Below, piece after piece: positions 35,690 to 48,900 of a stretch of 64,000 nucleotides of DNA. Both the position numbers and the translations under genes were made by a program. Source of the stretch: Aristolochia californica (taxonomy: Eukaryota > Streptophyta > Magnoliopsida > Piperales > Aristolochiaceae). Where the stretch lies: assembly GCA_029961685.1 (NCBI GenBank), contig JARWKL010000005.1, positions 19,186,164 to 19,250,163 on the forward strand, given 5' to 3'. Positions within the stretch are counted from its first letter, which is position 1; every line of letters starts with the position of its first letter. The notes beneath the pieces are model-generated. The model worked only from the letters and a program-made list of their open reading frames with translations, was not told the origin of the DNA and ran no database searches.

Positions 35690-38600
35690 CAAAACTTTTG
35701 TGAACGTTCGAGGTGTGTGAATAAATTTTCTTTACTTACATTGTTTAGTGTTTTTAATTTTTTCCATACATAAACTCTACAATTTTCATTTTGTTGTGAT
35801 CTATTTTCCTTTTATCTAAAGTTTTGATTTAAAAAATAGTGTACATCTAAAATGGAATTGAAATGCACAAATGTGGCGAGTAATAATTCCAAAAAATTCT
35901 CTGTAACTTTTAGGGACTAAAAAATCTTTTTGTTTTTATACATTAGGTTTTGTAAAGATCGGGTAAAGGGGAAAGCAGGGATTTTTAAGTGAGTGTTGAA
36001 TCCCAATCAATAAGTTATTTCTTACAAAAACATAGCCTATTACGTATGATTGACCGATACATCACTTAAAAAATCATCTACGATTGTTAGGTCAACTTTT
36101 TGTAAATGGGCAAAATAATGGCTTGTTTGACTCGGGTAAATATCCCACCACACGTTCACTTGAGAATTTAATGAGCGTTTGGTGTTCGCTTTAAAAGGTT
36201 TGGATCCATAGGGCATTTTGATCATTAACATGTTTCAAGCATGCATATCCATATTTAGAACATGTTAAGATCAGTTAGAAATCTCTTTCTTCTCAAATTC
36301 CAAGCCATTAGGGTTGAACTAGTGGAATTTCCCAAACTTGGACAACAAAACTTTTGTGTTCGTTTGTGGTGTGTGAATAAATTTTCTTTACTTATATTTG
36401 TTATTGTTTTTAATATTTTACAAACATAAACTCTAAAATTATCATTTTGTTGTGATCCGTTTTGCCTTTATCTTCTTGTTTACGAGAGAATCGGATAGTG
36501 AAAACTCAATGTTTTTATTTAATAAAAACGTGTACATCTAAAAAGGAATTTAAATACTCAAATGTAGAGAGAGATAATTCCAAAAAGTCTCTGTAACTTT
36601 TAGGGACTTCAAACTCTTTTAGTTTTTATACATTATGTTTTGCAATGATCAGGAAAAGAGGGAGGCGGGGGATTTTTAACTGAGTGTTGACACCCAATCT
36701 ATAAGTCATTTCTTACAAAAACATAGCCCGTTACACATGATTGACCGATAAATGACTTTACAAATCATCTGCGATTGTTAGGTCAACTTTTTGTAAGTGG
36801 GCAAAATAATGGCTTGTTTGACAGGTAAATATCCCACCACACGTTCACCAGAGAATTTAATGAGCGTTTGTTGTTCACTTTAAAAAGTTTGGATCAATAG
36901 GGAATTTGCATCTTTCACATGTTTCAAGCATACGTATCCATATTTAAAACATGTTAGGATCAGTTAGAAATTTGTTTCTTATCAAATTCCAAGCCAATAG
37001 TGTTGAACTAGGGGAATTTCCCAAACTTGGACAAAAATATTTTGTGTTCATTTGAGGTGTGTGAATAAATTTTATTTACTTACATTAGTTATCGTTTTTA
37101 ATTTTTTCCATACATAAACTCCAAATTTTCATTTTTTTGTGATTTGTTTTCCTTTATCTTCTTGTTTACGAGAGAATCAGAGAGTGAAAACTCAATGTTT
37201 TGATTTAAGAAAAAAGTGTACATCTAAAATGGAATGGAAATGCACAAATGTAGAGAAATATAATTCCAAAAAGTCTCTTTAATTTTTAGGGACTACAAAC
37301 TCTTTTAGCTTTTATTCATTTGGTTTTGCAAAGATCGGGAAAAGGGGGAGGCGGGGGATTTTTAACTGAGTGTTGACTCCAAATCCATAAGTAATTTCTT
37401 ACAAAAATATAGCCCATTACACATGATATATTGATAAATCACTTTACAAATCATCTGCAATTGTTAGCTTAGCTTTTTGTAAATGGGCAAAATAATGGCT
37501 TGTTTGACTCAGGTAAATATGCCACCACATGTTCACTTGAGAATTTCAAGAGCATTTGTTGTTCGCTTTAAAAGGTTTGTATCCATAGGGAATTTTCATC
37601 TTTAACATGTTTCAAGCATGCATATCCATATTTAAAACATGTTAGGATCAGTTAGAAATCTCTTTCTTATCAAATTCCAAGCCTATAGGGTTGAACTAGT
37701 GGAATTTCCCAAACATAGACAACAAAATTTTTGTGTTCGTTTGTGCTATGTGAATAAATTTTATTCACTTACATTTGTTATTGTTTTTAATTTTTTCCTT
37801 GCATAAACTCTAAAAATTTTATTTTGTTGTTTTCTGTTTTGCATTTGTCTCCTTGTTTACAAGAGAATCGAAGAGTGAAAACTCATAGTTTTAATTTAAA
37901 AAAAAAGGTTTATATCTTACATGGAATGGAAATGCACAAATGTTGAGAGAGATAATTCCAAAAAGTCTCTGTAAGTTTTAAGGACTGCAAACTCTTTTAG
38001 TTTTTAAACATTAGGTTTTGCAATGATTGGGAAAAAGGGAAGGCGGGGGATTTTTAACTGAGTGTTGACTCCCAATCCTTTAGTCATTTCTTACAAAAAC
38101 ATAGCCCATTATGCATGATTAACCGATAAATCACTTTACAAATCATCTGCGATTGTTAGCTAAGCTTTTTTTGAATGGGCAAAATAATGGTTTGGTGGAC
38201 TCGGGTAAATATTCCACCGCACGTTCACTTGAGAATTTCATTAGCGTTTGTTGTTCACTTTAAAAGGTTTGGATCCATAGGGCATTTGCATCTTGAACAT
38301 GTTTCAAGCATGCATATCCATATTTAAAACATGTTCGGATCAGTTAGAAATCTCTTTCTTATCAACTTCCAAGCCATTAGGGTTGAACTACAGTAATTTC
38401 TTAAACTTGGACAACAAAACTTTTGAGTACGTTTATGGTGTGTGAATAAATTTTCTTCACTTACACTAGTTACTGTTTCTAATTTTTTCCATAACATTAA
38501 CTCTAAAATTTTTATTTTGTTGTGATCTGTTCTGCCTTTATCTCCTTGTTTACGAGAGGATCGAAGAGTGAAAACTCAAAGTTTTGATTTAAAAAAAAAA

Positions 38601-41600
38601 GTTTACATCTAAAATGGAATGGAAATGCAAAAATCTAGAGAGAGATAATTCCTAAAAGTCTCTATAACTTTTAGGGATTGCAGACTCATTTAGTTTTTAT
38701 CCATCAGGTTTTGCAATGATCGAGGATTTTTAACTGAGTGTTGACTCCCAATCCATAAGCCATTTCTTACAAAAACATAGCCTGTTAAGCATGATTGACC
38801 GATGATTCACTTTAAAAATCATCTACGATTTTTAGGTCAGCTTTTTGTAAATGGGAAAAATAATGACTTGTTTGAGTTGGGTAAATATCCCACCGCACGT
38901 TCACTTGAGCATTTAATAAGCGTTTGTTGTTCGCTATAATTGGTTTGGATCCATAGGGCATTTGCATCTTTAACATGTTTCAACCATGCATATCCATATT
39001 TAAAAAATGTGAGGATCAGTTAGAAATCTCTTTCTTATCAAATTCCAAGCCATTAGGGTTGAACTAGTGGATTTCCAAAGCTTGGACAAAAAATCTTTTG
39101 GTTTCTTTTGTGGTGTGTGAATAAATTTTATTTACTTACATTTGTTAATGTTTATTATTTTTTCCATACATAAACTCCAAATTTTCATTTTGTTGTGATC
39201 TATTTTTCATTTTTCTAACGTTTTGAATTAAAAAAATAAGTGTACATCTAAAATGGAATGGAAAATAAAAAATACAGAGAGAGATAATGCCAAAAAGTCT
39301 CTGTAACTTTTAGGGACTACAAACTCTTTTAGGTTTGCTACATTAGATTTTGCAATTATTGGGAAAAGGGGAAGGTAGGGGATTTTTTACTAAGTGTTGA
39401 CAACCAATCCACAAGTCATTTCTTAAAAAAACATAGCCCGTTACTCATGATTGATCGATAAATCACTATACAAATCATCTGCAATCATTAGGTCAGCATT
39501 TTGTAAATGGCAAAATAATGGCTTGTTTGAGTCGGGTAAATATCCCACCGCACGTTCACTTGAGAATTTAATGAGTGTTTTGTTGTTTGCTTTAAAAATT
39601 TTGTATCCATAGGGTATTTGCATCTTTAACATGTTTCAAGCATGCATATCCATATTTAAAACATGTTAGGATCAGTTAGAAATCTCTTTCTTATCAAATT
39701 CCACGCCTTTAAGGTTGAACTAGTGGAATTTCCCAAACTTAGACGACAAATCTTTTGTGTTCGTTTGAGGTGTGTAAAAAAAATTTCTTTACTCACTCTT
39801 GTTATTGTTTTTTATTTTTTCCATACATAAACTATAAAATTTTCATTTTGTTGTGATCTGTTTTGCCTTTATCTTCTTGTTTATGAGGATATCGAAGAGT
39901 GAAAAGTCAAAGTTATTATTTAAGAAAAATGTGTACATCTAAAATGGTATGGAAATGCACAAATGTAGAGAGAGATAATTCCAAAAAGTCTATGTAACTT
40001 TTAGGGATGGCTAACTCTTTTAGTTCTTATACATTAGGTTTTGCAATGATCGGGAAAAAGGGGAGGCGGTGGATTCTTAACTGAGTTTTGACTCCGAATC
40101 AAAATGTCATTTCTTGCAAAAATTTTGGCTGTTATGCATGATTGACAGATAAATAACTTTACAAATCATCCGCGAACGTTAGGTCAACTTTTTGTAAGTG
40201 GGAAAAATAATGGCTTGTTTGACTCTGGTAAATATCCCACCGCACGTTCACTTGAGAATTTAATGAGTGTTTGTTGTTCTTTTTAAAAGGTTTGGATCAA
40301 TTGGGCATTTGCATCTTTAACATGTTTCAAGCATGCATATCCACATTTAAAACATGTCAGGATCAGTTAGAAATCTCTTTCTTTTCAAATTCCAAGCCAT
40401 TAGGGTTGAACTAGTGGAATTTCCCAAATTTGGACAACAAAACTTTTTTATTTTTTTATGGTGTGTGAATATATTTTATTTACTTACATTTGTGGTTGTT
40501 TTTAATTTTTTCCATTCATAAACTCTAAAATTTTCATTTTGTTGTGATCTATTTTGCCTTTATCTTCATGTTTATGAGAGAATCAGAGAGTGAAAACTCA
40601 AGTTTTGATTTAAGAAAAATGTGTACATCTAAAATAGAATGTAAATACCCAATCGTAGAGAGAGATAATTCCAAAAAGACTCTGTAAATTTTAGGGACTA
40701 CAAACTCTTTTAGTTTTTATTAATTAAGTTTTGCAATGATCGGGAAAATGGGGAGGTGGGGAATTTTTTACCGAGTGTTGACTCCAATTCCATAAGTAAT
40801 TTATTACAAAAACATAGCCCATGACTCATGATTAACCGATAAATCACTTTGCAAATCATCTGCGAATGTTAGGTTAGCGTTTTGTATGTGGGCAAAATAA
40901 TGGCTTGTTTGACTAGGGTAAATATCCTACCGCATGTTCACTTGAGAATTTAATGAGCTTTTGTTGTTCGCCTTAAAAGGCTTGGATCAATTGGGCATTT
41001 GCATCTTTGACATGTTTCAAGCATGCATATCAGGACTTAAAACATGTTAGGATCAGTTAGAAATCTCTTTCTTATCAAATTCCAAGCCATTAGGGTTGAA
41101 CTAGTGGAATTTCCCAAACTTTGACAACTAAACTTTTGTGTTCGTTTGTGGTGTCTGAATAAATTTTCATTACTTAAATTTGTTATTATTTTTAATTTGA
41201 TCAGTACATAAACTCTAAATTTTCATTTTGTTCTGATCTGTTTTGCCTATATCTTCTGGTTTATGAGAGAATCGGAGAGTGAAAACTCAAAGCTTTCATT
41301 TAAGAAAAAAGTGTACATCTGAAATGGAATGGAAAAGCAAAAATGCAGAGAAAGATAATTCCAAAAAGTCTCTTTAACTTTTAGGGATTGCAAACTCTTT
41401 TAGTTTTTGTACATTAGGTTTTGCAATGATCAGGAAAAGGCGGAGGCGGGGGATTTTTATCTGAGTGTTGACTCCCAATCCATAAGTAATTTCTTACAAA
41501 AATATAGCTAGTTATGCATGATTGACCGATAAATCACTTTAAAAATCATCTACGATTGGTAGCTCAGCTTTTTTTAAATGTGCAAAATAATGGTTTGTTT

Positions 41601-42905
41601 GACTCGGGTATATATCCCACCGCACTTCACTTGAGAATTTAATGAGCCTTTGATGCTTTAAAAGTTTTGGATCCATAGGGCATTTGCATCTTTAACATGT
41701 TTCAAGCATGCATATCCATATTTAAAACATGTTAAGATCAGTTAGAAATCTCTTTCATATCAAATTCCAAGCTATTAGGGTTGAACTAGTGGAATTTCCC
41801 AAACTTGGACAAAAAATATTTTGTGTTTGTTTGTGGTGTGTGAATAAATTTTCTTTACCTACACATGTCACTGTTTTTAATTTTTTCCTTATATAAACTC
41901 TAAAATTTTCATTTTGTTGTGATCTATTTTGCCTTTGTCTTCATATTTACAGGAGAATCGGAGAGTGAAAACTCAAAGTTTTATTTTAAGAAAAAAGTGT
42001 ACATCTAAAATGGAAAGTAAATGCACAAATGTAGCGTGAGATAATTCCAAAAAGTCTATGTAAATTTTAGGGACGCAAACTCTTTTAGTTTATACATTAG
42101 GTGGTGCAATTATCGGGAAAAGGGGAAGGCGGGGGATTTTTAACTAAGTGTTGACTCCAAATCCATAAGTCATTTCTTACAAAAAAATAGCCCGGTATGC
42201 ATGATTGACCGATAAATCACTTTACAAATTGTCTACGATTGTTATGTTAGCTTTTTCTAAATGAGCAAAATAATGGCATGTTTGACTCGGGTAAATATCC
42301 CACCGCATGTTCACTTGAGAATTTAATGAGCGTTTGTATTTTGCTTTAAAAGCTTTTCATCCATAGGGAATTTGCAACTTTAACATTTTTCAAGCATGCA
42401 TATCCATGTTTAAAACATGTTAGGATCAGTTTGAAATCACTTTCTTATCAAATTCCAAGCTTTTAGGATTGAGCTAGTGGAATTTCCCAAACTTGGACAA
42501 AAAAACTTTTGCGTTTGTTTGTGGTGTGAATAAATTTCCTTTACTTACATTTGTTATTGTTTTTAATTTGTTCCATACATAAACTCAAAAAAAAATTATT
42601 TTGTTGTGATCTGTTTTGCCTTTATCTCCTTGTTTACGAGAGAATCGAAGAGTGAAAACTTAAAGGTTTGATTTAAAACAAAAAGTTTACCGCTTATATG
42701 GAATGGAAATGCACAAATGTAGAGAGAGATAATTCCAAAAAGTCTTGGTAACTTTTAGGGACTGCAAACTCTTTTAGTTTTTATACATTAGGTTTTGCAA
42801 TGATCGGGAAACAAGGGAGGCGGGGGATTTTTAACTGAGTGTTGAGTCCCAATCCAATAGTCATTTCATACAAAAACATATCCCATTATGCATGATTGAC
42901 CGATA
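35690..42905 (+). repeat. Satellite block A, copy 1 of a ~7.2-kb segmental duplication
   Basis: About 10.5 monomers (anchors about 36144, 36833, 37521, 38213, 38889, 39544, 40236, 40926, 41616 and 42299) match 56100-64000 monomer for monomer. Shared private changes include GAACGTTCGAGG (35702 and 56115), a deletion giving ATGATCGAGGATTTTTAAC (38718 and 59815), AGGTTTGCTACATTAGATTT (39333 and 60428) and GTTTACCGCTTATAT (42686 and 63777). The offset is about 20413 bp at the left and about 21097 bp from 38.7 kb on, because copy 2 has one extra monomer. Confidence 0.9.
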
Positions 42906-45900
42906 AATCACTTTACATATCATTAGCGATTGTTACCTCAGCTTTTTGTAAATGCGCAAAATAATGGTATGTTTGACTCGGGTAAATATTCCATTGCACG
43001 TTCACTTGAGAATTTTATTAGTGTTTGTTGTTCGCTTTAAATTGGATCCATAGGACATTTGCATCTTGAACATGTTAAGAGCATGCATATCCATATTTAA
43101 AACATGTTAGGATCAGTTAGAAATCTCTTTCTTATCAAATTCCAAGCCTTTAGGGTTGAACTACTAGAATTTCCCAAACTTAGACAACAAAACTGTTGTG
43201 TTCGTTTGTGGTGTGTGAACAAATTTTCATTACTTACACTAGTTATAGTTTCTAATTTTTTTCATACGTAAACTCTAAAATTTTCATTTTGTTGTGATCT
43301 GTTTTGCCTTTCTCCTTGTTTACGAGAGGATCAAAGAGTGAAAATCAAGGTTTTGCTTTAAAAAATAAGTTTACATCTAAAATGGAATGAAAATGCACAA
43401 ATATAGAGAGAGATAATACCAAAAAGTCTTTGTAACTCTTAGGGACTGCAAACTCTTTTAGTTTTTAAACATTAGGTTTTGCAATGATCTGGAAAAGGGG
43501 GAGGCGGGGGATTTTTAACTGAGTGTTGACTCCCAATCCATAAGTCATATTTTACAAAAACATAGCCCGTTACGCATGATTGACCGATAAATCACTTTAC
43601 AAATCATCTGTGATTGTTCGGTCAGCTTTTTGTAAATGGGCAAAATAATGGCTTGTTTGACTCGGGTAAATATTCCACCGAACGTTCACTTGAGAATTTA
43701 CTGAGTGTTTGTTGTTCGCTTTAAAAGGCTTGGATCCATAGGGCATTTGCATCTTTAACATGTTTTAAACATGCATATACATATTTAAAACATGTTAGGA
43801 TCAGTTAGAAATCTCTTTCTTATCAAATTTCAAGCAATTAAGGTTGAACTAGTGGAATTTTCCAAACTTGGGCAACAAAAACTTTTGTGTTTGTTTGTGG
43901 TGTGTGAATAGTTAGTTTTCTTTACTTACATTTGTTATTATTTTAAATTTTTTCCATACATAAACTCTAAAATTTTCATTTTGTTGTGATCTGTTTTGCC
44001 TTTATATTCTTGTTTACGAGAGAATCGAAGTGTGACAACTCAAAGTTTCGATTTAAGAAAAACTTGTACATCTTAAAAGGACTAGAAATGGACAAATGTA
44101 GAGAAAGATAATTCAATAAAGTCTCTGTAACTTTTAGACACAACAAACTCTTTAAGTTTTTGTACAATACGTTTTGCAATGATCAGGAAAAGAGGGAGGC
44201 GGGGGATTTTTAACTGAGTGTTGACTCCCAATCCATAAGTCATTTCTTACAAAAACATTGCCTGTTACACATGATTGATCGATAAATCACTTTACAAATC
44301 ATCCGCGATTGTTAGCTCAACTTTTTTTACGTAGGCAAAATAATTGCTTGAATGACTCTGGTAAATATCCCACCGCACATTCACTTGAAAATTTAATGAG
44401 CGTTTGTTGTTCGCTATAATAGGTTTGGATCCATAGGGTATTTGCATCTTTCACATGCTTCAAGTATGCATATCCATATTTAAAACATGTTAGGACCAGT
44501 TAGAAATCTCTTTCTTATTAAATTCCCAGCCATTAGGGTTTAACTAGTGGAATTTTCCAAACTTAGACAACAGAACTTTTGTTTTGGATTATGGTGTGTG
44601 AATAAATTTTCATTACTTACATTTTGTATTGTTTTTAATTTATTCCATACATAAACTCTAAAAATTTTATTTTGTTGTGTTCTGTTTTGTCTTTATCTCC
44701 TTGTTTACGAGAGAATCGGAGCGTGAAGTTTTGATATAAAAAAATGTTTAAATCTAAAAAGGAATGGAAATGCACAAATGCAGAGAGAGATAATTCCAAA
44801 AAGTCTCAGTAACTTTAGGGACTGCAAACTCTTTCAGTTTTTATACATTAGGTTTTACAATGATCGGGAAAAGGGGGAGGCGAGGGATTTTTAACTGAGT
44901 GTTGACTCCCAATCCATAAGTCATTTCTTAGAATAACATAGCCCATTATGCAAGATTGACCGATAAATCATTTTACCAATCATCTTCGATTGTTAAGTTA
45001 GATTTTTGTAAGTAGGCAAAATAATGGCTTGTTAGACTCGGTTAAATATATCACCGCACGGTCACTTGAGAATTTAATTATGCGTTTGTTGTTCGCTTTA
45101 AAAGGCTTGGATCCATACGGCATTTTTCATCTTTAAAATGTTTTAAGCTTGCATATACATATTTAAAACATGTTAGGATCAGTTAGAAATCTCTTTATTT
45201 TCAAATTCCAAGCTATTAGGGTTGAACTAGTGGATTTTTCCAAATTTGGACAACAAAACTTTTGTGATCGTTTGAGGTGTGTGAATAAATTTTCTTTACT
45301 TACATTTGTTATTGTCTTTAATTTTTTTCATACATAAACTCTAAAATTTTTCATTTTGTTGTGATCTATTTTGCCGTTATCTAAAGTTTTGATTTTTTAA
45401 AAAAATGTACATGTAAAATGGAATGGAAATGCACAAATGTAGAGAGAGATAATTCCAAAAAAGTCTTTGTAACATTTAGGGACTGCAAACTCTTTTAGTT
45501 TTTAGACACTAGGTTTTGCAAGGATCGGGAAAAGTGGCAGGCGGGGGTATTTTAACTGAGTGTTGACTCCCAATCCGTCATTTCTTACAAAAACATAGGC
45601 AGTTACGCATGATTGACCGATAAATCACTTTACAAATCATCTGCGATTATAAGGTCGGCTTTTTGTAAATGGGAAAAATAATGGCTTGTTTTACTCCGCT
45701 CACCGCACAATCACATGTGAATTTTATGAGTGTTTGGTGTTCGATTTAAAAGGTTTGGATCCATAGGGCATTTGCATCCTTAACAAGTTTCAAGCATGCA
45801 TATCCATATTTAAAACATGTTAGGATCAGTTAGAAATCTCTTTTTTATCAAATTCCAAGCCATTAGGGTTGGACTAGTGCAATTTCCCAAACTTGGATAA

Positions 45901-48900
45901 CAAAACTTTTGTGTTCGTTTGTGGTGTGCGAATAAATTTTCTTTACTAACATTTGTTATTGTTTTTAATTTTTTCAGTACATAAACTCTAAAATTTTCAT
46001 TGTTGTAATCTGCTTTTCCATTATCTCCATCCTTAGGAGAGAATCAGAGAGTGAAAACTCAAAGTTTTGATTTAAGAAAAAAAGTGTACATCTAAATTGG
46101 AATGGAAATGCACAAATGTAAAGAGAGATAATTCAAAAAAGTCTTTGTAAGTTTTAGGGACAACAAAATCTTTTATTTTTATACATTAGTTTTTGCAATT
46201 ATCAGGAAAAGGGGAGGCGGGGGATTTTTAACTAAGTGTTGACTCCCAATCCAAAAGTCATTTCTTAAAAAAACATAGCCCGTTACACATGATTGACATA
46301 TAAATCACTTTACAAATCATCTGCGATTGTTAGGTCAGCTTTTTGTAAAAGGGAAAAATAATGGTGTGTTTGACTTGGGTTTGTTGTTCGCTTTAAATGG
46401 TTTGTATCCATAGAGCATTTGCATCTTTAACATCTTTCAAGCATGCATATCCATATTTAAAACATGTTAGGATCAGTTAGAAATCTCTTTCTTATCAAAT
46501 TCAAAACTTTTAGGGTTGAACTAGTGAAATTTCCCGAACTTAGACAATAAAACTTTTTTTTTCGATTATGGTGTGTGAATAAATTTTTTTTATTGTTTTT
46601 AATTTGTTCCATACATAAAATCTAAATTTTTTATTTTTTTGTGATCTGTTTTATCTTTATCTCCTTGTTTACGAGAGAATCGGAGCGTGAAAACTCAAAG
46701 CTTTGATTTAAAAAAAAAGTTTACATCTAAAAAGGAATGGAAATGCACAAATGTAGAGAGAGATAATTCCAAAAAGTCTCAACAACTTTTAGGGACTGCA
46801 AACTCTTTCAGTTTTTGTACAATAGGTTTTGCAATGATCGGGAAAAGGGGGAAGCGGGGATTTTTAACTGAGTGTTGACTCCCAATCCATAAGTCATTTC
46901 TTACTAAATCATAGCCCATTACGCATGATTGACCGATAAATCATTTTACAAATCATCTGCGATTGTTAGGTTAGCTTTTGTAAATGGGCAAAATAATGGC
47001 TTCTTAGACTCGATTAAATATACCACCTCACGGTCACTTGAGAATTTAATCAGCGTTTGTTGTTCGCTTTATAAGGTTTGGATCCATAGGGCATTTTCAT
47101 CTTTAAATTATTTTAAGTATGCATATACATATTTACAACATGTTAGGATCAGTTAGAAATCTCTTTTTTGTCAAATTCCAAGACATGAGGGTTGAACTAG
47201 TAGAATTTTTCAAACTTGGACAAGAAAACTTTTGTGATCGTTTGTGGTGTGTGAATAAATTTTCTTTACTTACATTTGTTATTATTTTTAATTTTTTTCA
47301 TACATAAACTCTAAAATTTTCATTTTTTTGTTATCTATTTTGCCTTTATTTAAAGTTTTGGTTTAAAAAAAAATTGTACATGTAAAATGGTATGGAAATG
47401 CACAAATGTAGAGAGAGATAATTTCAAAAATGTCTTCATAACATTTAGAGACTGCAAACTCTTTTAGTTTTTAGACACTAGGTTTTGCAAAGATCGGGAA
47501 AAGTGGCAGGCGGGGGATTTTTAACTGAGTGTTGACTCCCAATCATTAAGTCATTTCTTACATAAACATAGCCAATTACGCATGATTGACCGATAAATCA
47601 CTTAACAAATCATCTGCGATTGTTAGGTCAGTTTTTTGTAAATGGGCAAAATAATGGCTTGTTTGACTCGGGTAAATATCCCACCGCACGTTCACATATG
47701 AATTTAATGAGCGTTTGGTGTTCGATTTAAAAGGTTTGGATCCATAGGGCATTTGCATCTTTATCAAGTTTCTAGCATGCATATCCATATTTAAAACATG
47801 TTCAGATCAGTTAGAAATCTTTTTTTTATCAAATTCCAAGCCATTAGGGTTGGACTAGTGGAATTTCACAAACTTGGACAACAAAACTTTTGTGTTCATT
47901 TGTGGTGTTTCAATAAATTTTCTTTACTTACATTTTTTATTGTTTTAAATTTTTTCCGTACATAAACTCGAAAATTTTTATTTTGTTGTGATCTGTTTTG
48001 CCATTATCTCCTTGTTTACGAGAGAATCGGAGAGTGAAAAGTCAAAGTTTTGTTTTAAGAAAAAAGTGTACATCTAAAATGGAATGAAAATGCACAAATG
48101 TAGAGAGAGATAATTCCAAAAAGTCTCTGCAAGTTTTAGGGACTGCATACTCTTTTAGTTTTTATACAATAGGTTTTGCAATGACAGGGAAAAGGGGCGG
48201 TGGGGGATTTTTAACTGAGTGTTGGCTCCCAATCCATAAGTCATTTCTGACAAAAACATAGCCCGTTACGCATGATTGACCGATAAATCATTTTATAAAT
48301 CATCTGCGATTGTTAGCTTAGCTTTTTGTATAGGCAAAAGAATGGCTTCTTTGACTTGGGTAAATATTCCACTGCACATTCACTTGAGAATTTTATTACC
48401 GTTTGTTGTTCACTTTAAAAGGTTTGGATCCATAGGGCATTTGCATCTTGAACATGTTTGAAGCATGCCTATCCAAATTTAAAACATGTTAGGATCAGTA
48501 AGAAATCTCTTTCTAATCAAATTCCAAACCATTAGTGTTGAATTGCTGGAGTTTCCCAAACTTGGACAACAAAACTTTTTTGTTCATTTGTGGTGTGTGA
48601 ATAAATTTTCTTTACTTACACTAGTTACTGTTTCTAATTTTTTACATACTAAAAATCTAAAATTTTGATTTTGTTGTGACCTGTTTTGCCTTTATCTCCT
48701 TGTTTACTAGAGAATTGAAGATTGAAAACTCAAAGTTTTGATTTAAATAAAATGTTTACATCTAAAATGGAATTGAAATGCACAAATGTAGAGAGAGATA
48801 ATACCAAAAAGTCTCTGTAACTTTTAGGGTCTGTAAACTCTTTTAGTTTTTATACATTTGGTTTTGCAATGATCAGGAAAAGGGGGAGGCGGGGGATTTT

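Larger units (their letters stand above)
25890..35690 (+). repeat. ~690-bp satellite array, plus orientation (about 15 monomers)
   Basis: Anchors are at about 26040, 26731, 27340, 27987, 28671, 29352, 30038, 30696, 31354, 32044, 32733, 33422, 34107, 34796 and 35488. The 657-bp class occurs near 30370 and 31022. A run of monomer-specific variants repeats those of 4.45-12.9 kb in the same order. Examples are ATCATATTCGATTGTTAGG (7646 and 27270), GTTGCCTCC (about 11275 and 29205), and the pair of short monomers followed by GTGAATGTTGAAT (13.09 and 31.2 kb). One monomer near 27190 has lost about 80 bp between GGGACTGCAAACTC and CCAATCCATATG. No host gene is seen. Confidence 0.95.

Noticed and set aside
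46687..46878. Plus-strand short ORFs in the satellite (for example 46687-46878, 55551-55745, 58054-58392)
   Set aside because: Each is a chance open frame of the monomer, is not kept open in neighbouring copies, and shows no gene context.
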